From Ixodes scapularis (lineage: Eukaryota > Arthropoda > Arachnida > Ixodida > Ixodidae), in NCBI RefSeq assembly GCF_016920785.2, contig NW_024609835.1, forward strand, positions 86,400,243 through 86,464,242: 64,000 nucleotides of DNA. The letters run 5' to 3'. Below the pieces are notes generated by a model, which was not told where the DNA came from, ran no database searches, and saw nothing but the letters and a program-made list of their open reading frames with translations. The position numbers were made by a program, and so were the translations under genes. Positions 23,375 through 32,675 of this stretch are shown piece after piece; the first letter of the stretch is position 1, and every line of letters begins with the position of its first letter.

Positions 23375-24035
23375 AAGTGCCCCGGCCCGCACTCGAGGAG
23401 TTATGGAAAAGGTGGTCCTTCAGCTCCTTAGTGATCGCTACTTGTGACCAGTTCCATGATTACACGGTTTCGAGTGTAATTCGTAGTCACCGTGAGAAAG
23501 CCTCCCATAGGGCTCAAGTACCTATCATATCACTTTTAAGTTTTTCGTCAATGGCAGTGTTCAGGATACTGTGCATTCTGTCCAAACTTCAACCAGGCTG
23601 AGCCGCCGAAATCTCTTACCATATTATCATTCTCGTGATTGTTGTATTAGCAGGAATAACTTAAAAGCTGAGAAATCGCAACAACCAAAACCGAGATTTA
23701 GCTCGGATTCCGCGGAGCTGTTTATGACATTTTTAGCGTTTCTAACTTAATATCAGCGTCTTTGAAGTTGTACGAGAATGATAATAATGTAAGAGATATG
23801 TCTGCGGCTCACCCAGGTTGAAGGTTGGACGGAATGCACAGTACTGACACTGGCGGGACATTTTAAAAGTGGTATGGCAGGTACTTGGGTTCCGTACGGC
23901 ACGTGTTCAGGGTGACTCCGAATTACACTCAAATCTGTGTAACCATAGAATTGCTCAAAATCTTCGATCACTAGGCAGCTGAAGGAACACCGTCCCCATG
24001 ATTCCTCGAGTACGGGCCGAGGCGCTTATGGGATT
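23375..24035. mobile_element. Foldback element, about 660 bp
   Basis: Arms at about 23375-23640 and 23765-24035 are diverged reverse complements. Shared blocks include CCCGCACTCGAGGA, GTAATTCGGAGTCACC-like sequence, CAGTGTTCAGGATACTGTGCATTC-like sequence and TCTTACCATATTATCATTCT-like sequence. Frames on both strands reflect this symmetry. With the CCAGATAT tracts on both sides, the full unit may span about 23130-24410. Confidence 0.6.
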
Positions 24036-24252
24036 TAGCAAATTGTCGATTCGTGCGTAATGTTAACACTTTGAAATAATTAAGCTACATTGAAATCCTC
24101 GCGAAAACTAGCACAAATAATCTTAAACTTAAGCTTGTCGAAGCTGAAGTTTGGAATTATTTGTGCTAATATTTAGGTCGCGAACAATAAGTCATCCAGC
24201 GTTTTCTAACAAAGAATTTTTTTTACTTGTTTTAACTTTTTAATATATTGAA

Positions 24253-24400
24253 AACCGGCCGCCAGATAAGTCTGTATATACGCCAGATAAGTCTGTATAT
24301 ACGCCATATCAGGCTGTATATATGCCAGATAAGGCTGCATATAGGCTGTATATAATCATATAATGTTTGATATGGCCAGATATGGCCCAGATATAAGATT
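24253..24400. repeat. Short tandem repeat, units of about 22 bp
   Basis: Units of GCCAGATAAGTCTGTATATAC occur twice exactly, followed by degenerate units (GCCATATCAGGCTGTATATA, GCCAGATAAGGCTGCATATA) and a GGCCAGATATGG end. Confidence 0.85.
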
Positions 24401-24770
24401 TCTATACGGGAAGGTATGTGTTATTATTTGACGTGAAATAGGTTTTTTTTTTTGAATAAATGGTGAGCAATTTCAGAACATTGCTTTAAAAACGTCCTGA
24501 GGCATTTTGGAAGGCGATAGCACCAAAAGAATCAATACATACTAAAAGTTGTTCTTGAGGGAAAGTGTAAAATAAGTCTCATGTCAATTGAAAATACTTG
24601 AAAGTGGTCGTCCACCATGCTCTTTAAAAAAAACTAATGACTTCATATGAGTTTCTTTTTTTTTAGCAAAAAAGATTATTGATTGTTAGGTAGTTTCGTT
24701 TTTTTCGTAAAAATAATGCTACTGACTTTTGCCAGGTACCTTTTTCCGGCAGAACCACTCTAAAAAACTT
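24401..24770. other. AT-rich intergenic sequence, nothing recognised
   Basis: Short A/T homopolymers only; no exon or repeat edge is recognised. Confidence 0.5.
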
Positions 24771-26217
24771 TTTTTTTTTTTTTTAACAGCTTGGTTGGGA
24801 CACGACACTACGTGGTGTCCCAACCAAGCTGTTAAAAAAACCTGGCTACGTGTTAACCTGGCTACGTGTCAAAAAAAAAATATAAAAAAAATAATTTTAC
24901 ACGAAAACATTCTAGAGAAATATTTAGGGCGAGAGATTTACTTAAAATTCTGCGTGCAAAGTCGATGACGTCACGGAATGGTCATTCGCTCAACGAGATG
25001 GTCATTTGCTCTTTTCACCTCAACGTGAAGGCGAAGCGGTCCACCTCTCCTCCACGCGCCCGAAATGCCGAGAGAAAACAAGTGGAAAGGAGGTGACTAC
25101 CGACTAATCGCGTCTCGAGTCGTCAATATTGCTCTATACATTTTTTTTTTCGTTTAAAATTATCTTTTGACACGCTTGTCCCAACCAAACTGGTGAAAAA
25201 ATATTTTTTCCATGGCTTTTTATAAGCTACTTAAATTTTTTTTTGACGCGGTGCAAAAAGAAAAAAGAAAAAAAAAACTTACGCAAAAAAAAAAAATATA
25301 GAGCAATATTGACGGCGCGAGGCGGGTTTAGTTGGAGTCACCTCCTTTCCACTTGCTTCCTGTCTTGGCATTTTGGGCGCGTGGAAGAGAGGTGGATCGG
25401 CTTGACCATCACGTTGAGGTGGAGAGAGTGTATGACCATCTCGTTGAGGTGGAAAGATGTGTATGACCATTCCTGACGTCATGTACTTTGCACGCAGAAT
25501 TTAAAATAAGTCTCGCGCCGTCAACATTGCTCTATTTTTTTTTCGCTTAAAATTCATTTGTTGACACGCGTGTCCCACCAGCAGGGTTGTAAAGTACCTA
25601 GGTACAAGTAACTGTAAATCGGTATCTACGTACTTTTGTTGTACCTGAGGTACAAACCTAGGTACTTTCATTTCTCAGTATCTGTATCTGTATCTTAGGT
25701 ACATTTTCCAGTAACTTGTAACTAAGTTAAGTTACTTTTTACAGGTACTTTTCTATTCACTTCGTCAAAATCATAGAAATACAATATAACATGTAACTGA
25801 AAATAAATTATAATTACAGTCGTAAAGCAATTTAACATCACGTAGTTTTTCCATGCAATAAACTCAAATTTTGCACTTTACAAAACTGAAAATGTTTGTG
25901 AAGAAAAAAAACTGGGAGGACGATTAATCTTCGCCTTTAAGAGTTGAACGCGATAGGGTTATCGGACCCCGTTCGCATGGCCTTCTCAATCGCTTCTCGT
26001 GCTCTTGAGTCACACAACGACCTAGTTCTTATGATACAACACTCCAGGCGCGATCGAGGAGCTTTTGCCAGTGCTTTGGTGCCAATTTACCCCGCAAGGT
26101 ATATTTATGTGTTTGCTCGACACGCGCAGACAACACTCGATGCCAGAATGCTTTTACCCTGACACAGACAGACATCGAGGCACTCCAATGACGGCAGGAT
26201 CGCAGTGCCATTCCCAA

Positions 26218-26290
26218 GCCCTCCGTTGCCTAGTCGTAGCATGTCTGGCTCGCAACCGAAGGGTCGTGGGTGCGATCCTGCGTAAATTCT
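26218..26290 (+). repeat. tRNA-like SINE head or tRNA relic
   Basis: GCCTCCGTTGCCTAGTCGTAGC has A-box character and GGGTGCGATCC at about 26269 resembles a B box (GGTTCGATCC). Between them TGTCTGGCTCGCAACCGAAG resembles an anticodon arm. The acceptor stem does not close well, so it is not called a tRNA gene. It is more likely the head of a tRNA-derived SINE. Confidence 0.45.
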
Positions 26291-26586
26291 TAATATTTGT
26301 TTTAAGGCAAATGAATTAGTTTATGAAGTGGGATCATTTGGAACATGCGGCGACCATTAATTCGTGTGTCTTTAACCACCTTCATTCCACGCGTGACGTC
26401 ACGTTTCACATGAGCGTTGTGGGTTGTTTGAATTTCCCGCGCGAAGTCAAGTGGCTGTGACGTCACAACCCTATCGACCATTCAGGAATTTCCCGTCACG
26501 CCACCGACGCCACCGACATCCGACGGATTTTCTGTGACACGAGCTCCTAAACGCGCTCGCGTTAAAATATTCTGTTCCTTCCTTAA

Positions 26587-27382
26587 AGGGCAACTCCGCT
26601 TCTTTTCCAGTAGTGCAAAACTATACAGTTCTCTTTGTTATCATCTACAAAACCCCCATGGCAAATATTACGACGGAATTCCGCCTAGAAGTTCATTCAA
26701 ATCCCTGTCAAAGTTTGACAAGCACGAATCCGCTGGTTTTGGATGAGACGTGCGGGCAAGACAACAGTGCCCGGCTGCATTTCCGCTTCCTCCAAATTCC
26801 TTCTCCCGGCACGTCCGCGACGTCATCAAGCATGTACAGCTTTTTTTTTTTTCAATTTTGTTTTCTTTTTCGGGGAGAGCACGCGCGGCGCCAGAGCCGT
26901 GAAAGACGTGAGTGACGCGCTCGGCCGGCCCGGCGCTCGAGTATTGATACTACTGATAAGCCGATCGCCTCGTTGAGCGCGGCTTGTGTTACATCGCATA
27001 CTTTTGAACACCAAGTAAAAGGAGGAGAGGGAAGCTGTTTTTGTAAGAATTTTGAGTGACAGGTTAATCTTCTATAATATTCTGGGAGGAGAATGGCGAC
27101 GCCTGTGCTAATCCAGGCGGCACAAAGGAGGATCCTGATAAGAGGGGAGCTCCTTCTTCCCCTTGTATATCACGTGGGTGTACATGCTTCGTGATGCCGA
27201 ATATACAATGTTGTCCGGCTTTGCCACCGTTTCGGTTTCGGTTTGTGATCATGGCTAGAGTAAAATTACACGAAAAATATTTTATTTTTCGCGAAACAAA
27301 GGATTGGGGATTGTTTTTGAGTGCTTCAAAAAGCAAAATCGGCCACTAACTCAAAATTTTTTAAATTAAGCGGAGTTGCCCT
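26587..27382. mobile_element. TTAA-flanked non-autonomous element, about 800 bp
   Basis: It starts AGGGCAACTCCGCTTC and ends GCGGAGTTGCCCT, a clear inverted repeat. TTAA occurs at 26583-26586 and 27383-27386. TTAA duplications occur with piggyBac and Kolobok superfamilies; the AGGG terminus does not by itself decide between them. No transposase is seen. The right TTAA is shared with the next element. Confidence 0.75.
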
Positions 27383-27386
27383 TTAA

Positions 27387-28388
27387 AGGGGCCCTGCAAT
27401 GATTTTTTTACTAATTTTTAATTTACACCGAACCTGAGCGCACTGAACGTAGTAACTTATTGAAACTTTTCTTTTCTTGAAATTCCCTTTATTTTAAAAG
27501 TTATAGGCAAATTAAAATTACAAAAACAAGCAACAAATAACCTCCCTCATGACGTCCTTGGTTGCTTGAGAGTGGCCGTCAACTAGAAGAGGGGTAGTGA
27601 GCTTATCGAGCGCTCACGGCTGCCGCACTCTGAGTCGACGGCGCGAGAGGGCGACATTGAAGCATGTTCTGGATAGGCTGTATGCAGCGGGCAGCCAGAG
27701 CGGCTCTCATTGCCTTTGCTGCGCGATTAAATGCTAATTCGGCATGACACTTCATTGGCCTCAAACGACAGCAAACACGGGCTAAAGATCAGTTCACAAT
27801 GGGAGCTGCTTTGCGCTGCCATACCGCGAAACGGCCAAACCGCAAGACAAAGCTTTTCGCCGAAGGCCTTCGGAACGCACGGAGCCGGTCGGATCCTCCT
27901 GCCCAAACGACCGGTGCGCCGCCGCGTACTCCCGTGACCTTTCCGTGTTGGTGCCTGATCCCACTACTCCTTTCTAGTATGCGTCGCCTTTTCCACCGCT
28001 TGGTGGCGGGTACGTCGGCGGGTCATTTCTTGTTTCCGTACTTTATGAACTGCACTCGTTTCTTTTTTTTTTTGAACTAGAATACTGAACAAAAACTACT
28101 TTTATAAAGAATTGAAACGGTTCGCGCCACTTATATTTTGTATTTCGACTAAAAAGAAGCTTTTAGCGGCTCTGACCAGTAGTAAGCCCAGGACCAAAGA
28201 CGTCACATTTTGCGCGCTTTCGGTACCGCGGGTCGCCCTCGTCGGTGGAGGAGGTTTCCGCGTCGTCCAGTTAAAATATGACGCACTGATATTTAGTTAC
28301 TCTCTCCGTGCCCGCTGGCTTGCCTGAACCCCAAGAGACGTGGAAACCGCAAAAAAGGTGGACGCTTATATATGATTGCAGGGCCCCT
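27387..28388. mobile_element. TTAA-flanked element, family A copy 1, about 1.0 kb
   Basis: It starts AGGGGCCCTGCAAT and ends ATTGCAGGGCCCCT, flanked by TTAA at 27383-27386 and 28389-28392. A second copy in opposite orientation lies at 52046-53010 in a semaphorin intron. Shared interior blocks include GACGTC, CCCAGGACCAAAGACGTCAC, AGTCGGATC-type and CTTGGTTGCT-type sequence. It has no evident coding capacity. Confidence 0.85.
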
Positions 28389-28689
28389 TTAAAACATTGA
28401 CATCAATAAAGCACGTTTATCGAACTTGTTTTTGTGTACATCCCAGCATACAAAGGATTTACTTCCAATAATAATGTGACAAATTTGAGAAAAATACTTG
28501 ACGTGAAAATAAAAAAAGTATTTTTGAAGTAACTGTACCTGTACCTAGGTACATTTTTAAGCGAGTAGCTAGATACGCACCTAGGCACATTTTCGTATGA
28601 GTAACTGTAACTGTATCTTAGGTACATTTTTGAAGTAACTTTTACAACCCTGCCCACCAGACTGTTAATTTTTTTTTCTTCTTTTTCGT

Positions 28690-29293
28690 GTATTTTTAAG
28701 GGACAGTCAACTTCGTGTCTTTGCGCTATAAATATTTCTAAACTGAGTTTTTTGCTTCTCCCAATGTAGAAGGAAAGATTCTTCAAGTCCAGCGCTAATT
28801 TCTTTGCTTCACTTCTTCTTGTCTTTGCTAGTGAAATGTTGTGGCGGTGAAAAACAGAGCCAATAGCTACTGGGAATTTTGTCCTAAGCACATCTTTGGG
28901 TATGACCACAAAACCTTCTTCTTTGTCTGCTGGCATCAGATATAAATATTTCTCTTTTAATGAAGGCACCACCTCTTTAAGAGGCAGAGGACGTTTTGGA
29001 GGTTTATATCCATATAGGATGTCTACACTTTCAAAAGTGCATCTATCACACGGATTCGGGGGCTCGTCTCGACACGTGCCTTACCAGAGACAGTTGTTCT
29101 GGCGCCGACTTCTTTGGTTCAACGGCGAAGCTGGTCCAAGGCTGAGGACTTGTCGCACTTTTTCTGGTAGCTGTATTTTTTTAATTGCGTGTACGGGGCT
29201 GCTATATGCAGACGTCTTCTTGGGTGTGATGGCGCGAAGGTTGTTCAAGGTGGGTCGCCGCAGAAGCTCTATTGCTTGTTCTGTAATAGTCAA
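28690..29293 (-). pseudogene. Penelope-like N-terminal fragment
   Basis: On the minus strand from 29220 the frame reads AIKKIQLPEKVRQVLSLGPA; after a frame change it continues FAVEPKKSAPEQLSLVRHVS. Later comes VVPSLKEKYLYLMPADKEEG, then FVVIP, then FYIGRSKKLSLEIF and DCPLK. LPADK-x-GGFVV and FYIGRSK...EIFF-like sequence are typical of the region just before the reverse-transcriptase core of PLE polymerases. The RT core itself is missing: the fragment stops where the foldback/hAT complex begins. At least one frameshift and internal stops make it a relic. Confidence 0.7.
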
Positions 29294-30422
29294 AAATTCT
29301 CACCATTTTATTGCGAAAGCATTAACTGTCTCATGGAGCGAGCTGCCGTCATCAGTTTGAAGCGCGAAAACGGCACCTAGTTTCCTTCGGTTCAATCGGC
29401 TGGCGCGAGTCGACGGGGCTCCCATTGGTTGCTGCGTTCATCAGTCTCCACGACCGCTCACCCCATGGCGCTGCGTGTTCATCAGCGCGGCGTTAACACG
29501 GAGCGTCCAAGGTCACCGTGCCCAGGGGAGCACAAGCGCTGACCGGCGACGAAAAGTACGCAGCAGACGAAAAAGGGAGCGGACGAGCGGCTTGCATGCT
29601 TTCGCATTCACAACTCATGAGAAATGCCTTAGGTGTACCTCGATCTTTTTTTTTTCTTACCATCGAAGGGTCTTATTTTTTTACACAGTTGAAAGTGTAG
29701 GCAATCACGGTAATGGCGAGTTTGTCTATGCCATTCAGCTTGTAAGATCACGTATATCCTTCTCTCAGTCCCGTGACCTACCGATGGAGTGAACTAGCCG
29801 CTAAAAAGAGCCTTGGCGTCTGGGGGTAATAAACACTAATAATTTTACCCAGAGGCAGTAACTGTAGGTTCGCGCTTGACAAATGGAGATGACAATCAAG
29901 GTGACGAGGAAGGACAGGTTCAAGGGTGAACCGGCGAATGGGCCCGGTGTTGGGAAGGGTTTTTACGTACCTTTACGTCCGGATGTCCCCGGACGTAAAG
30001 GTACGTAAAGAGACTGTAAAGCTAGAGCTTCGGCAGACGGATGTCCATTAGGAGGAGGGGACGCCGACTGTCAGAGCAAGGGAAAACGCTAGCGTGGAGT
30101 CATCACCGGTCGGACGAGCTAACGCCGCGACTCCGACCCGCCGCCCGGATTACAACACAGGACTCCTCGACCAGACGGCCGTACAGTTGGAGGAGGGCAG
30201 GCTCGACTGTCTCGCGCCATCTCGCTGGTCCTTCAAAAACGGGAGACGAGCGGAAGAGTGCGGGAGGGTAGGCTAACATGGTGGCGTAGTCTCCCCGGGG
30301 CCGACACGATACGGAGCGGCTAGCAGGCTCGAAGCCAGACGACTTCGCCCGGAACATCCGCTGCTTACGCCTTCTCGGGGAGGGAAACCAGTGTCTCCCA
30401 CACGGTTTATACGCCAATTTCA
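29294..30422. other. Intergenic sequence, no gene recognised
   Basis: It contains a striking hairpin at 29961-30009. The neighbouring GC-rich segment 30030-30420 has overlapping frames on both strands but no motif that I recognise. Confidence 0.45.
29961..30009. repeat. Perfect inverted repeat hairpin, arms of about 21 bp
   Basis: TTTACGTACCTTTACGTCCGG is followed after a short loop (ATGTCC) by its exact complement. It is too short for the foldback class and no genes flank it, so its role is unknown. Confidence 0.85.
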
Positions 30423-30739
30423 CTAAAGCAGTTGACTACTTGGATCATAATTTGCTAATTAGGACTTCTTTTAAATTCATATTTCTCTTCCCGCAGACAA
30501 TATTGTAGATGTAAATGGTCGGTCATCTGAAATAAAACTGATTGAATACGGCATTCCCCAAGGGAGTATTTTGGGGCCTTTAATATTCAATATCGATATA
30601 AATGACATAGTAAATGCAAGTTCAACAACCAATTTTTTTTTTTTTATCTACGTTGTGATGCTAGTTTAATTTTTCTGGAGAAGACGGCACAGAGCACAAT
30701 TATATGTCGCTCCAATGAAATATTACAAAAACAGTTTTT

Positions 30740-31207
30740 TTCTCCAACCAGTTTTTTTCTGCACACAGCACCGAAAATTGGAGATGTTTGACTATATCAT
30801 ATGCCACAAAAACATCATTTGAATGACAACATAGACTTCCTTGGAAGAAGTCTGTAAATTCCCCGTATAGCCAAGATTGAATGACCAGAGAACTTCCCCC
30901 CTGGCCAACACTGCATTTACACCGTTTTGCCAAGCTTGACTGACCACTGAACTGCCAGTGTGGCCCAGGATGCATTTAGACCGTTTTGCCAAGCTTGGCT
31001 GACCACTGAACTGCCAGCCAGGCCCAGGCTTGTTTTACACCGTTTAGCCAAGCTTGGCTGTACAAGGAACCCCCACTGAACTGCCGGGCTGGCTAGCCAT
31101 GCTGGGGCTAGCTTGCCCCTTGGAGCACAGCGGTGCTTGGGCCAGGGAAACTTTCCCCGGCTGCCCAAGCAGGCTCCAGCTTGAACCGGTGAATTGTGCT
31201 GCTTGGG
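30740..31207. repeat. Inserted repeat with about 63-bp tandem units
   Basis: It lies inside the LINE relic. Units built on ACACCGTTTTGCCAAGCTTG, GCTGACCACTGAACTGCCAG and GGCCCAGG occur about three to four times between 30884 and 31095, with increasing divergence. Frames here are translations of the repeat. Confidence 0.8.
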
Positions 31208-31292
31208 GTAAATGTAATGCTCTAAAAATAAATGCCAATACGACAAGAGCAGTCTTATTTCGACCAAGAAATAAATATGTTTAGATTACCGA

Positions 31293-31293
<1 letters not shown>

Positions 31294-31348
<55 letters not shown>
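31294..31348. repeat. (AT)n microsatellite
   Basis: About 27 AT units lie inside the LINE relic. Confidence 0.97.
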
Positions 31349-31351
<3 letters not shown>

Positions 31352-31700
31352 ATTCTTCGAAAATTGAAATTGCACCTACGTTTAAAACTTTAGGCTTTTT
31401 TTTCTTTCGTCAAAACATGTCATGTGACGATCATATTAATTTCATCGTATCTAAATTATCAAGCATCGTTGGTATTTTATACTCTCATAAACACACCTTG
31501 CCTCTTAAAACGAAGTTATTATTATTTTATAATTCATTATTTTACCCGCATATAAATTATGGCCATCTTATATGAGGAACCATGATACATATACCAATAT
31601 TACACACATATATATATATATATATCTATATGTATTACAAAAAAATTAAGAGGCATTTCTCATGTTACGCTGAATTATTCAATGAAAATTGTTTTCAATC

Positions 31701-32609
31701 AACTTAAAGTAATGAAATTTTTTTTATTTATACAGCTAGCTACCGTGATTTATATCAAATTAACCTGGTTTAAACCAAATCTTCCATCGTGCTTTGGCTG
31801 CGCGTGTGCGCTCGAACCTCACGAGACGCCGAACTCGAAGCGCTGTCGAAGATAAGAAGCTCGCGCTGGAGGCAGTGGCGTCACAAAAGAGGGGGGGGGG
31901 GGGGGGGGGCTGTAGGTGGGACAAGTATAAGACCTCCCTGGCAGTGCTCGTCAGGATGAGATGGTCACTCATCCTGTGAGTGACCATCAAGGATTTTGGT
32001 GACCATAAAAACACCCTGACAAGTCCATGATTGAAAACTAAGCTAGATAACATTATTCAAAAACCCCGAGCACCCCGAGACTGCAGGTAACGACACATAC
32101 ACTTTTCAGTGTATGTGTCATTACCTGAAGTCTCGGTTTTTTTAATCATGTTTAATATACACCAGCTCGTGGTGTGCTCTAACATTTATTTCAAGATAAC
32201 AAGTGCGCAGTGCGTCGCTTTCTGACGCCCAGCCTAGAGCACGCGCTCCTCACCTTCCGCCATGCCTTGGCTGCGCGCACATGCGAAACTCACGAGCCCG
32301 TTCACTGTGCATGAGGCGTTCAGCGTTCAGGAACATCAGGAAACTCATGCTAAAAACGAAAACATGCTGGCTAGATGGCGCAAGCAGCCACCCAATTTAG
32401 TCAAGTGGCAAATCTTTCCTTGTGCTTATCTAGAGCACGTATAAACTTCATTTCTTTCGACATTCGCCCTTTAAAAATCCATTGACATTGGCTGGTGGCT
32501 GGCCAGTAGTGAGCCACTTGTGACCGTGGTGGCAGCAACATTGCAGCTTGCGGTAGTTAAGTGGTTAAGTTGTAGTTGCGGTATCCGAACCATTCGAGCG
32601 AAGTGAAAC
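31701..32609. other. Repeats upstream of CISD3, then its promoter region
   Basis: A 20-G run lies near 31891-31910. Hairpins lie at about 31948-31988 and 32070-32137 (GGTAACGACACATACAC and its near complement). Segments 31785-31875 and 32240-32330 share TTGGCTGCGCG and CACGAG blocks with 41600-41700. The 200 bases before 32610 hold no TATA box that I can place. The CISD3 transcript probably starts in this interval. Confidence 0.5.
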
Positions 32610-32675
32610 ATGTCGTCTCTGGCAAGTGTGGCGTCGAAACTGAGACTTGATCTGGCTTCCAGACAGCTCCAATTG
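32610..32675 (+). CDS. CISD3: CISD3 exon 1 (leader)
   Basis: ATG at 32610 opens MSSLASVASKLRLDLASRQL plus QL, then a GTATGT donor, phase 0. The context GAAACATGT has A at -3, acceptable for initiation. The next in-frame ATG does not come before the conserved domain, which supports this start. This exon is short and was found by working back from the acceptor phase at 33990. It is the least certain exon, but leader character, phase and donor all agree. Confidence 0.8.

Larger units (their letters stand above)
25582..28652. mobile_element. hAT-type element, 3071 bp, with exact 8-bp duplication
   Basis: It starts CAGGGTTGTAAAGTACCTAG and ends with the complement of CAGGGTTGTAAAAGTTACTT. CCCACCAG flanks it exactly at 25574-25581 and 28653-28660. 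The subterminal motif AGGTAC or TACCTAGGTAC recurs many times at both ends. Those features are diagnostic of hAT insertions. The interior holds no transposase that I recognise; most of it is later insertions (26587-27382 and 27387-28388) and a tRNA-like piece at 26218-26290. Confidence 0.9.
24783..28669. mobile_element. Foldback element later split by a hAT insertion
   Basis: At the left, TTAACAGCTTGGTTGGGACAC is followed at once by its own complement, a near-perfect hairpin at 24771-24840. Arms of about 24925-25145 and 25297-25530 are reverse complements (GCAATATTG, GAAAGGAGGTGACT, ACGTGAAGG-type and TTCTGCGTGCAAAGT blocks). The right terminal motif TGTCCCACCAG-ACTGTTAA is cut in two by a hAT element: its left half is at 25571-25581 and its right half at 28661-28669. 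Restored by eye, the right end mirrors the left. The foldback unit is therefore about 0.8 kb plus the later 3.07 kb insertion. Confidence 0.65.
30425..31690 (+). pseudogene. LINE reverse-transcriptase relic, split by an insertion
   Basis: The plus strand reads KAVDYLDHNLL, then VNGRSSEIKLIEYGIPQGSI followed by LGPLIFNIDINDI, the classic non-LTR retrotransposon RT palm motif (G-x-PQGS-x-LGP). A degenerate YADD-like box and SNEILQK follow. After about 470 bp of foreign repeat the reading resumes at about 31208 as NALKINANTTRAVLFRPRNK, then GILYSHKHTLPLKTKLLLFY and YGHLIWGT, the usual C-terminal side of the RT. Several frame breaks and an AT run interrupt it. It is Jockey/CR1-like by motif, but the clade is not certain. 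Confidence 0.8.

Noticed and set aside
26218..26290. Possible second tRNA gene
   Set aside because: The A and B boxes are recognisable but the acceptor stem does not pair; kept only as a SINE head or relic.
30884..31095. CRISPR-like regularly spaced repeats
   Set aside because: The units are contiguous, diverged and sit inside a eukaryotic LINE relic; there are no unique spacers and no cas genes.
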